Shown piece after piece: positions 7,765 through 13,616 of a stretch of DNA of 17,220 nt (its first letter is position 1; each line of letters begins with the position of its first letter). The notes under the pieces were generated by a model. That model did not search any database. It was not told the origin of the DNA and saw nothing but the letters and a program-made list of their open reading frames with translations. The stretch covers positions 1 to 17,220 of the forward strand of contig JAEYAU010000258.1 of the NCBI GenBank assembly GCA_023404705.1. Direction: 5' to 3'. Source of the DNA: Pseudomonadota bacterium. Its GTDB lineage: Bacteria > Pseudomonadota > Alphaproteobacteria > Rhizobiales > Xanthobacteraceae. The translations under genes were made by a program, and so were the position numbers.

Positions 7765-7847
7765 AGAGACTCACGGCGCGGCGCCAAGCGACCTCGTTTC
7801 GATGCGTGCCACAGAGGCGGCATGAGGTGTTGGGCCGCGCCGGGATC

Positions 7848-8390
7848 TCATTTCGCCGGCGGCAGAGGATCCGGCACCTTGTTCTTCACGGGCGTGACCT
7901 GCCGCAGATAGGCGAACATCGCCTTCAGGTCCTCGTCCGTGCGCTTGCCGATCCAGGGCCACGGCATGGGCGGCAGGATCTCGCGGCCCTGGCCCTGATG
8001 CCGGCCGGTGCGCATGGTCTGGATGAACTGCTGCTCGGTGAAGTCACGCAGCACGCCGGTCTCGGGGTCGGGCGTGAGGTTGGCCGAGAAGCTCACGCCC
8101 CACGGCCCGGACCAAGCCGAGAGCGTGCCGGTGGTGGCCGCCACCCAGGGCTCGGCAAGCTGCGCGGGCGCCTTGACGGCGAAGTCCTGCGGATGGCCGG
8201 AGAGCGCACGCGTCATGTCGGGCTCAGGGCCGTTGGGCGTCATTTTCAGCGGCGTGTGACAGTCGTGGCAGAGGCCGGTCGTGACAAGGTATTCGCCACG
8301 CTTCACTTGCTCCGACATCGGCTGCTGCTGAGCCACGGCCGGACTAGCCGCGAGCCAGACAGTTGCTGCAATCAAGCTTGCACGGATCAT
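7848..8390 (-). CDS. Monoheme cytochrome c, secreted
   Basis: 180-residue periplasmic c-type cytochrome. A signal peptide (MIRASLIAATVWLAASPAVA, cleavage after about 20) is followed by one heme site CHDCH (41-45). M142 in ILPPMPWPW is the likely sixth heme ligand. The long insert between (about 50-135, with TLSAWSGPWGVSFSANLTPDPETG) resembles the cytochrome subunits that accompany periplasmic dehydrogenases. The start overlaps the stop of the diheme cytochrome gene by 4 bases (ATGA), so the two are coupled. It probably passes electrons from the partner cytochrome or a dehydrogenase to the respiratory chain. It ends 83 bases from the convergent lyase gene, and I see no clear terminator between them. 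Confidence 0.9.
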   Translation of the reverse strand: MIRASLIAATVWLAASPAVAQQQPMSEQVKRGEYLVTTGLCHDCHTPLKMTPNGPEPDMTRALSGHPQDFAVKAPAQLAEPWVAATTGTLSAWSGPWGVSFSANLTPDPETGVLRDFTEQQFIQTMRTGRHQGQGREILPPMPWPWIGKRTDEDLKAMFAYLRQVTPVKNKVPDPLPPAK

Positions 8391-9475
8391 TGCTCTCTTC
8401 CTTCTGTGCCATTGGTGGTGGGCTCCTTCATCTCGGCGACCCAGCGGCGCAGCAGGGCGACGGCCTGGTCATCGACGAGGGCGGTGCCGAGCGGCGGCAT
8501 TTGCAGCGCCGGAATGCGCGAGGCGATGCGCTGAAGCAGGGCGCTCTGCTCGGGATGGTGCGGGGCGATGCGCAGCACGGCGTCGGGCGACTGGCCGGGC
8601 GCGGGCTTGGTCATCGGGCGGCCGGCCGTGCTCGCGCGCGCAGGCTCGACGTCGGCGGTCGTGACGTGGCGCAGGAAGAGGCCGAGGTTCTGCAGTGAGC
8701 CCTGCTGGTTGTGACAGTGCCCGCAGTTGCCGTGCATGTAGCCGAGGGCCGCGCGCTCGGTTGCGGACGATGCGTGGATGCGCGGCGCCTTGTGCTGCTG
8801 CGGGAGGCCGATCAGCAGGCCCCGCTCGATCAGCACCGTGAGGTCGAGATCAGATGGCTCGGCATGCGGCGCGTTCGGGTCGCGATCGGGCGAGAGCTGC
8901 AGCGCGCTGAAGCCGAGCACCTCGCTGCGCCCGCCCTGGTGGCAGGCCTTGCAGTCGTTCACGCCGGGGATTGTGTGCGAGCGGCCGCCGCCGAGCGGGT
9001 AGGCATGGCGCCGGCCTCGCTCGGCGACGAGTGTCGCGTCGTGGCCGTCGCCGCTCCAGGCATAGGCCGCGTAGATCCAGCCCTCGGCGGTGCGCTCGAG
9101 ATAGCGCGTCTCGACGCGCTGGCCCGCGAAAGCGAACTCTTTCCAGAAGCGCGTGCCGACCGGAAACACCCAGGCGTCCGGATCGGAGGCATCGATCGTG
9201 GTGCCGGGCGGCAGCGAGATCCAGCGCCGCTTGGTGGCGCCGTCGGTCCACAGCGGATATTGCGGCGAGAAGGCGAGATGGCGCGGATCGACCTGCAGCA
9301 TCGCGCGGTCGACGTAGAGGCCGGTCTCGTGCAGCGCCTTCGGCGGCTGCGCTGCGGGCTGCGAGAAAGCGTTCGCGGCCGCGACCAGCGCGAGGAACAG
9401 GGTGGCGCCCGCGAGGGCGATGCGACAGCGGTAGGCCGCCGCATCGACATGCGCCATGATCAGATCTGTCCACAT
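8387..9475 (-). CDS. Diheme cytochrome c-like protein, possibly of the SO2930/HNE_0200 family
   Basis: About 362 residues from ATG 9475; ATG 9457 is an equally possible start, six codons on. A signal peptide runs through RCRIALAGATLFLALVAAANA (cleavage near 36). The body has a 'SPQYPLWTDGATKRRWISLPPGTTID' section (about 70-95) that I associate from memory with the SO2930/HNE_0200 family of diheme proteins, though I cannot check it. Two heme sites are seen: CKACH (175-179) and CGHCH (251-255). M326 (LQMPPLGT) is a likely axial ligand in the C-terminal cytochrome domain. The reading frame stays open upstream to 9787, but that part overlaps the FAD oxidoreductase gene and is not coding. It is second in the leftward operon and coupled to the monoheme cytochrome. 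Periplasmic electron transfer is the likely role. Confidence 0.85.
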   Translation of the reverse strand: MWTDLIMAHVDAAAYRCRIALAGATLFLALVAAANAFSQPAAQPPKALHETGLYVDRAMLQVDPRHLAFSPQYPLWTDGATKRRWISLPPGTTIDASDPDAWVFPVGTRFWKEFAFAGQRVETRYLERTAEGWIYAAYAWSGDGHDATLVAERGRRHAYPLGGGRSHTIPGVNDCKACHQGGRSEVLGFSALQLSPDRDPNAPHAEPSDLDLTVLIERGLLIGLPQQHKAPRIHASSATERAALGYMHGNCGHCHNQQGSLQNLGLFLRHVTTADVEPARASTAGRPMTKPAPGQSPDAVLRIAPHHPEQSALLQRIASRIPALQMPPLGTALVDDQAVALLRRWVAEMKEPTTNGTEGREQ

Positions 9476-9536
9476 GACACGATCTCTCGGGAAGGCCCGC
9501 GCGGGGCCTCGTCTGCGTGTGGGTTGGTGAGAGCCG

Positions 9537-10910
9537 TCAGGCCGCGGAGTCGAGCGGCACCGCGAGCGATTGCTGCGTGCGGAAGAGCCCTGCGGGGTCG
9601 TATTTCGCCTGCAGCGCCTTGAGCCGGTTCCAGGCCTCCGCCGAGAAACAACGCCGGATATGCATCGGCCGGTCGAGATCGGCTTCGCCCACATAGGCGC
9701 CGCGCGCGAGCGGGGCGAGCTTGTGCGCTGTGCTTCGGAGCCAGCCGACATTCGCCTCGTCGTCGGCGGCGTCGTCCCAGATCGCATAGGAGCACGCGAA
9801 GGCCGGGGCGATCATCGAGAAGGCCGCATCCGGCAAGGGCGCGGCGCGCGGCGGCAGGACGACGCCGAGCGAGAAGGAGCGGTGCGAGGGCGCCTTCGCG
9901 GTCTCCATGGCGAGCCGCTCGAACATGCCTTCGGGCGCGCCCCAGTAAGAGTCGACGGCGTAGCGCGCGCCTTCGGGGAAGAACTGCGCGATGATGGCGT
10001 AGAGCACCTCGAAGGGCGTCGGCATGTATTCCTGGATCTCCAGCGCCCCCGCGGGTGCGCTCGCGACGATCCGCGAGAGGACCGTGTGTGCCTCGGCCTC
10101 GGTGTCCGCGAAGACCGTCGCGATCGCGGTCGCGACCTTGTGGGCTTCGCCTGCGAGGTGCGGCGGCGCGCTGGCGAACACGATCGTGAACTCGAGGTTG
10201 CGGATCTCCGTCGCCCAGCGGCTCATCCAGTCGCGCAGCGTGCCGATGTCGGCCAGCGGATAGGTGAAGACGCTGGTCGTGATGGCGCGCGGCAGCGGCT
10301 GCAGCCGGAGCCAGTAGCGTGTGACGACGCCGAAGAACTCGGGGCCGGCGCCGCGCACGGCCCAGAAGATGTCCGCGTTCTCGGTCAGGCTCGCGCGCCG
10401 CACCTCGCCGTCCGCCAGCACGACCTCGACGGCCTCGATCCCGAGGCAGGCGATGTCCCAGGCGCCGACGTTCCAGCCGAAGCCGCCGCCGAGCAGATAG
10501 CCGCTGAGCGGCACGCTCGCGCAGTGGCCAAACGGGAAGGCGAAACCCTCGGCCGCGAAGGCGCGGGCCGCATCGCCGTTGCGGACGGCCGCGCCGACCT
10601 CGGCGATGCGCTTATCGGCGTCGATACGGATGTGGTTGAGCGCCGAGAGATCGAGGACGATGCCGTCCTGCAGCGCGATGCCCGACCAGTTGTGGCCGCC
10701 GCCGCGCACCGAGATGCGCATCTGGTTCGCCCTGGCAAAGCGCACGGTGGCCTGCACGTCGCCGACCGAGGCGGCGCGGACAATGAGCTGGGGATGCCGG
10801 GCCGGCGTCCGGGTGTTGAACAGCAGGCCCTGGCGGGCCGCGTCATACCGGTTGTCGTCGTCGCCGATGACGTCGCCGAAGACCGTGTCCTGGAGGATGT
10901 CGAAGATCAT
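9537..10910 (-). CDS. BBE-type FAD-dependent oxidoreductase, candidate bicovalent flavoprotein
   Basis: About 457 residues from ATG 10910, chosen because TGAGG sits seven bases ahead. ATG 10922, four codons up, has no such site. The N-terminal FAD-binding domain (about 40-210, PCMH/VAO fold) carries VRGGGHNWSG with H73 and FGHCASVPLSGYLLGGGFGW with C130. These align with the histidine and cysteine that both bond to FAD in berberine-bridge enzyme; the spacing from Cys to the GGG is identical. The C-terminal BBE tail is seen as YDPAGLFRTQQSL. Family members oxidise alcohols, sugars or amines such as hydroxynicotine. No signal peptide is visible, so it appears cytoplasmic although the next two genes encode periplasmic cytochromes. 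It is divergent from the dioxygenase gene. Confidence 0.88.
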   Translation of the reverse strand: MIFDILQDTVFGDVIGDDDNRYDAARQGLLFNTRTPARHPQLIVRAASVGDVQATVRFARANQMRISVRGGGHNWSGIALQDGIVLDLSALNHIRIDADKRIAEVGAAVRNGDAARAFAAEGFAFPFGHCASVPLSGYLLGGGFGWNVGAWDIACLGIEAVEVVLADGEVRRASLTENADIFWAVRGAGPEFFGVVTRYWLRLQPLPRAITTSVFTYPLADIGTLRDWMSRWATEIRNLEFTIVFASAPPHLAGEAHKVATAIATVFADTEAEAHTVLSRIVASAPAGALEIQEYMPTPFEVLYAIIAQFFPEGARYAVDSYWGAPEGMFERLAMETAKAPSHRSFSLGVVLPPRAAPLPDAAFSMIAPAFACSYAIWDDAADDEANVGWLRSTAHKLAPLARGAYVGEADLDRPMHIRRCFSAEAWNRLKALQAKYDPAGLFRTQQSLAVPLDSAA

Positions 10911-11007
10911 AGCGGGCCTCATCCATTGCTCGGGTTGGAGGGCGACCGGAGCCGCGAACTCGCGACGGGATCGCCTCTGGGCATGGCGGGCTTCTACGCC
11001 GAGATCT

Positions 11008-11059
11008 TTTCCGTGCCTCTTTCCGGTTCTTGTCTGGGTTTTCCGGGAAACTTTCCGGG
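11008..11059. repeat. Four TTTCCG(G) direct repeats
   Basis: TTTCCG starts at 11008, 11020, 11040 and 11052, so successive spacings are 12, 20 and 12 bases. The last three copies are TTTCCGG. The third is part of TTTCCGGGAAA (11040-11050), an 11-bp near-palindrome. They lie in the 231-base divergent region between the FAD oxidoreductase and the dioxygenase, where a transcription factor could bind. No known regulator matches by eye. Confidence 0.5.
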
Positions 11060-11082
11060 CCGACGGCTCGCTTCCGCCCGGG

Positions 11083-11110
11083 TTGAACTACGCAGCATTA
11101 TGCGCATAAT
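11083..11110 (+). promoter_or_regulatory. Predicted promoter of the gentisate dioxygenase-like gene
   Basis: TTGAAC (11083-11088, 4 of 6) and CATAAT (11105-11110, 5 of 6) are 16 bases apart, giving a transcript start near 11117 and a 25-base leader with GGAGG (11129-11133) before ATG 11142. The -10 box is inside the 22-bp palindrome, so a bound regulator would exclude RNA polymerase. Confidence 0.5.
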
Positions 11111-11114
11111 GCTG
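11093..11114. promoter_or_regulatory. Perfect 22-bp palindromic operator
   Basis: The half CAGCATTATGC is followed directly by its exact reverse complement, giving an uninterrupted 22-bp palindrome. This size and AT-rich arm pattern suit a homodimeric MarR- or TetR-type regulator. The MarR gene at 12366 is the obvious candidate. The site overlaps the predicted -10 box of the dioxygenase gene and is upstream of the divergent FAD oxidoreductase gene. Confidence 0.75.
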
Positions 11115-11141
11115 ACCAACAAATTGCTGGAGGAAACACCG

Positions 11142-12185
11142 ATGGCCCAGGCTCCGATCGAGACTCCCGAGCGCAAGGCGTTCTACGAGAAGATCGACAA
11201 GAAGAGCATCACGCCGCTCTGGTCGGTGCTCAACAACCTGATCACGCCGGAGCCGAAGAGCGAATGCGTCGCGCATTCCTGGAATTTCGAGGAGGTGAAG
11301 TCCTATCTGCTCGAGGCGGGCGGGCTGATCACCGCCAAGGAAGCCGAGCGTCGCGTGCTGATCCTGGAGAACCCGGGCCTGCGCGGGCAGAGCCGCATCA
11401 CGACGTCGCTCTATGCGGGGCTGCAGCTCGTCACGCCGGGCGAGGTCGCGCCCGCGCACCGGCACAGCCAGTCGGCGCTGCGCTTCGTGCTCGACGGCGA
11501 CAAGGCGCACACGGCGGTGGACGGCGAGCGGACCGAGATGCGGTATGGCGACTTCATCATCACGCCGCCCGGCACCTGGCACGATCACGGCAACCAGACC
11601 AAGGATCCGATGATCTGGCTCGACTGCCTCGACATCCCGATCGTGACGCTGTTCGACACCTCGTTCGTCGAGCACCACCCGCAGGACGAGCAGCCGATCA
11701 CGCGCAAGACCGGCGACAGTTTCGCGCGCTACGGCGCCAACATGCTGCCCGTGGACTTCGCGACCCGGCGCAAGACCTCGCCGATCTTCAACTACCCGTA
11801 TGAGCGCTCGCGCGAAGCGCTCGAGGAGATGCGCAAGCAGGACGAGTGGGACCCCTGCCACGGGCTGAAGCTGCGCTACATCAATCCAGTGGACGGCGGC
11901 TTCGCAATGCCGACGATCGCGTCGTTCCTGCAGCTCCTGCCGAAGGGCTTCTCGACCAGCGCCTATCGCTCGACCGACGCGACCATCTTCGTGATCGTCG
12001 AGGGCACCGGGCAATCGACCATCGACGGCAAGGTGTTCAACTGGGGACCGAAGGACATCCTGGTGGCGCCGAGCTGGAAGTGGATCACCCACACGCCGGC
12101 GAGCGACGCCGTCATCTTCACGTGTTCGGACCGCTCCGCGCAGGAGAAGCTCGGCCTCTGGCGCGAGGACCGGGGGAATCACTAG
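11142..12185 (+). CDS. Gentisate 1,2-dioxygenase-like bicupin
   Basis: 347-residue Fe(II) ring-cleaving dioxygenase. Family members open the ring of gentisate (2,5-dihydroxybenzoate) to maleylpyruvate; close relatives act on salicylate or 1-hydroxy-2-naphthoate. Two cupin domains are seen. The N-terminal one (about 95-165) carries the iron ligands H106 and H108 (PAHRHSQSALRFVLDG) and H147 (TPPGTWHDHGN), in the positions I recall for the E. coli O157 enzyme (104/106/145). The C-terminal cupin (about 265-335) is present and probably metal-free. Length is normal. ATG 11142 follows GGAGG at eight bases. The frame stays open far upstream (to 9570), but that part is antisense to the FAD oxidoreductase. 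Maleylpyruvate isomerase and fumarylpyruvate hydrolase are not in the window. Which substrate it uses cannot be decided here. Confidence 0.88.
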   Translation: MAQAPIETPERKAFYEKIDKKSITPLWSVLNNLITPEPKSECVAHSWNFEEVKSYLLEAGGLITAKEAERRVLILENPGLRGQSRITTSLYAGLQLVTPGEVAPAHRHSQSALRFVLDGDKAHTAVDGERTEMRYGDFIITPPGTWHDHGNQTKDPMIWLDCLDIPIVTLFDTSFVEHHPQDEQPITRKTGDSFARYGANMLPVDFATRRKTSPIFNYPYERSREALEEMRKQDEWDPCHGLKLRYINPVDGGFAMPTIASFLQLLPKGFSTSAYRSTDATIFVIVEGTGQSTIDGKVFNWGPKDILVAPSWKWITHTPASDAVIFTCSDRSAQEKLGLWREDRGNH

Positions 12186-12190
12186 CGCCC

Positions 12191-12348
12191 GATCCGTCAT
12201 CCTGAAGGTGCGAGTGCTCGTCGCGCAGCGATGAGCGCGAGCCTCGAAGGATGAACGGCCCGGGCCGTTCAGCGAGTATGCGGCGGCTCAGCGGCCGTCG
12301 CCCTTCGAGGCTCGCGCATTCGCGCGAGCACCTCAGGGTGACGGGATC
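12191..12348. repeat. Pair of inverted REP-like palindromic units
   Basis: Two related palindromic units face each other. Unit 1 (about 12194-12258) is bounded by TCATCCT (12197-12203) and AGGATGA (12248-12254). Unit 2 (about 12300-12346) has an 8-bp stem GCTCGCGC-ATTC-GCGCGAGC (12310-12329) and ends in CTCAGGGTGACGG. The outer ends GATCCGTCATCCTGA and TCAGGGTGACGGGATC are near inverse. This is the extragenic palindrome type common in Hyphomicrobiales genomes, placed between the dioxygenase and marR, where it may stabilise or stop the upstream transcript. Confidence 0.75.
12252..12271. repeat. Perfect 20-bp GC-rich palindrome within the repeat
   Basis: TGAACGGCCCGGGCCGTTCA reads the same on both strands. 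It begins inside the closing arm of the first REP-like unit and extends past it. It could form a cruciform or strong hairpin. No T-tract follows, so it is not a standard terminator. Confidence 0.6.
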
Positions 12349-12365
12349 AAGGTTGTGCTCGCGGG

Positions 12366-12857
12366 ATGAAGCAAAAGGCAGAAGAAGCCATGACAGTCGC
12401 GGTTCGCGACGACTTTCTTACGATGCCGGGGCATCTTCTGCGCCGCTGTCACCAGATCGGCGTCGCGGTGTTTCTCGACCAGTGCCGCGGTCACGACCTG
12501 ACGCCGCTGCAATTCGGCGCGCTCGCGGCGCTGGAGCGCTTCGGCGCCATGGACCAGGCGAGCCTCGGCGGGGTCACGGCGCTCGACCGCACCACCATTC
12601 TCGTCGTGCTGACCAATTTGGAGAAGCGCGGCCTGATCACGCGGCGCAAGTCGCCGAAGGACAAGCGTGCAAAGCTGGTCGAGATCACCAAGGCGGGCCA
12701 CGCGCTGGTCGCGGAGGCGCTGGCCGATGTGCGTCTGGTACAAGAGCGGCTGCTCGCGCCACTTTCGGCGCGCGAGCGCACGCAGCTCGTCGCGCTTCTG
12801 ACCAAGATCGCGCTGCAGAACAATGCGCTGAGCCGCGCGCCGCACCGCCTGCCGTGA
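12366..12857 (+). CDS. MarR-family transcriptional regulator
   Basis: 163 residues from ATG 12366, or 155 from ATG 12390, which has the better upstream purine run (AAGGCAGAAGAAG). Winged-helix MarR fold: an N-terminal dimer helix (about 15-45); a DNA-reading segment LTPLQFGALAALERFGAMDQASLGGVTALDRTTILVVLTNLEKRGLI (about 45-92); then the beta-wing RRKSPKDKRAKLVEITKAG (about 92-110) with the conserved D-R pair (KDKRAK). A C-terminal helix completes the dimer interface. MarR proteins near aromatic-catabolic genes usually repress them until a phenolic ligand binds. It lies downstream of the dioxygenase, separated by a REP pair, and its best candidate target is the palindrome at 11093-11114. Confidence 0.9.
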   Translation: MKQKAEEAMTVAVRDDFLTMPGHLLRRCHQIGVAVFLDQCRGHDLTPLQFGALAALERFGAMDQASLGGVTALDRTTILVVLTNLEKRGLITRRKSPKDKRAKLVEITKAGHALVAEALADVRLVQERLLAPLSARERTQLVALLTKIALQNNALSRAPHRLP

Positions 12858-12879
12858 GCGGAGGCGGGCCCCTCAGCGC

Positions 12880-12902
12880 AACCCGCAGCCCCTTCGCGGG
12901 TT
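12880..12902 (+). other. Hairpin between marR and the DUF2939-like gene
   Basis: AACCCGC (12880-12886) pairs with GCGGGTT (12896-12902), giving a 7-bp stem with a 9-base loop. It lies 22 bases after the marR stop and ends 8 bases before the next start codon. There is no T-run. It may be a weak terminator or a leader hairpin that hides part of the next ribosome site. Confidence 0.35.
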
Positions 12903-12910
12903 GACCACCC

Positions 12911-13534
12911 ATGCGCCGGACGCTGCTCTGGATCGTCCTTCTGGTTCTCTTGATCGTCGGCTACTCGGCTTGGCCGTTCTACGCGCTTTATGAGCTCGTC
13001 GACGCGGTGCAGCGCCGCGACGAGGCGGCCGTCGCGCAGCGGCTCGACGTGCCGCAACTGCGGCGGCATTTCCTGGAGCAGGTGCTGCACGCCTATCGTC
13101 GTATCGCGGGCGCGCAGTCGAATATCCTCACGGAGCAGTTCGCAGCCGCTGTGGTCTCGAGCGTTGCGGATCCCATGGTGGCCAAGTTGGCGACGGCGCC
13201 CGCCGTGGCCGATCTGCTGCGAACCGGATGGCCCGGTGCGACGCTCGGCCCGAAACCGGACGGCCTCGGCGGCATCAGCTTCGACGGACGCGCGTGGCGG
13301 CTCTACGCGAATTCCGAGTACGGGCTCGATGAATTCCGCCTCTGGGTGCCGGTCACCGCGTCGAGCTCGGAGCAGTACCGCGTGACGCTGACGCGCGATG
13401 GGCTCGCGTGGAAGCTCTCGGGCGTGCGGCTGCCCGACGCGATCCAGGACCGGCTCGCCCGCGAGCTGATCAAGACCGAGAAGCCGGGCGATACCCGCAC
13501 GGGGCCCCCGCTGAAATCCTCGCTTCCCGATTGA
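12911..13534 (+). CDS. DUF2939-like membrane-anchored protein
   Basis: 207-residue protein of unknown function. An N-terminal hydrophobic helix (about 4-20, TLLWIVLLVLLIVGYSAW) acts as an uncleaved anchor or signal. It is followed by PFYALYELVDAVQRRDEAAVAQRLDVPQLRRHFLEQV (about 23-58), which I recognise as the DUF2939 pattern: a short tyrosine/leucine motif, then a helix in which a residue is 'split' by charge. The rest (about 60-207) is mixed alpha/beta, with GGISFDGRAWRLY and a soluble C-terminus, probably periplasmic. No catalytic motif is visible. The start ATG 12911 has no strong Shine-Dalgarno sequence. It is 53 bases after marR and 82 before the Bug gene, so shared transcription is possible. 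The role is not known. Confidence 0.75.
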   Translation: MRRTLLWIVLLVLLIVGYSAWPFYALYELVDAVQRRDEAAVAQRLDVPQLRRHFLEQVLHAYRRIAGAQSNILTEQFAAAVVSSVADPMVAKLATAPAVADLLRTGWPGATLGPKPDGLGGISFDGRAWRLYANSEYGLDEFRLWVPVTASSSEQYRVTLTRDGLAWKLSGVRLPDAIQDRLARELIKTEKPGDTRTGPPLKSSLPD

Positions 13535-13563
13535 CGTACCCCGTAGACAGGCGCACGGCCGTC

Positions 13564-13615
13564 CTGGATCATCCCGCCGGAAGGCGGCGACACGTCCGCC
13601 CACGGGAGGATCCAG
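13564..13615 (+). other. Potentially structured leader of the Bug gene
   Basis: CTGGATC (13564-13570) is the exact reverse complement of GATCCAG (13609-13615), which lies between the GGGAGGA ribosome site and ATG 13617. Inside the loop a 5-bp hairpin CCGCC-GGAA-GGCGG (13574-13587) has a GNRA-type tetraloop. Folding would bury the bases just before the start codon, which could restrain translation. Base pairing is seen directly; function is inferred. Confidence 0.4.
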
Positions 13616-13616
13616 C

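Noticed and set aside
7765..7847. Intrinsic terminator between the convergent lyase and cytochrome genes
   Set aside because: Only a short palindrome GGCGC-G-GCGCC is present, with no usable loop and no T-run on either strand.
9570..11141. Very long upstream extension of the dioxygenase reading frame (giving 871 residues in total)
   Set aside because: It is antisense to the FAD oxidoreductase gene, whose protein has clear family motifs. The extension is rich in Arg/Asp/Gly without domain structure, and the true start at 11142 has a good ribosome site.
11088..12200. 370-residue open frame on the minus strand
   Set aside because: Antisense to the dioxygenase gene, whose iron-ligand motifs are unambiguous.
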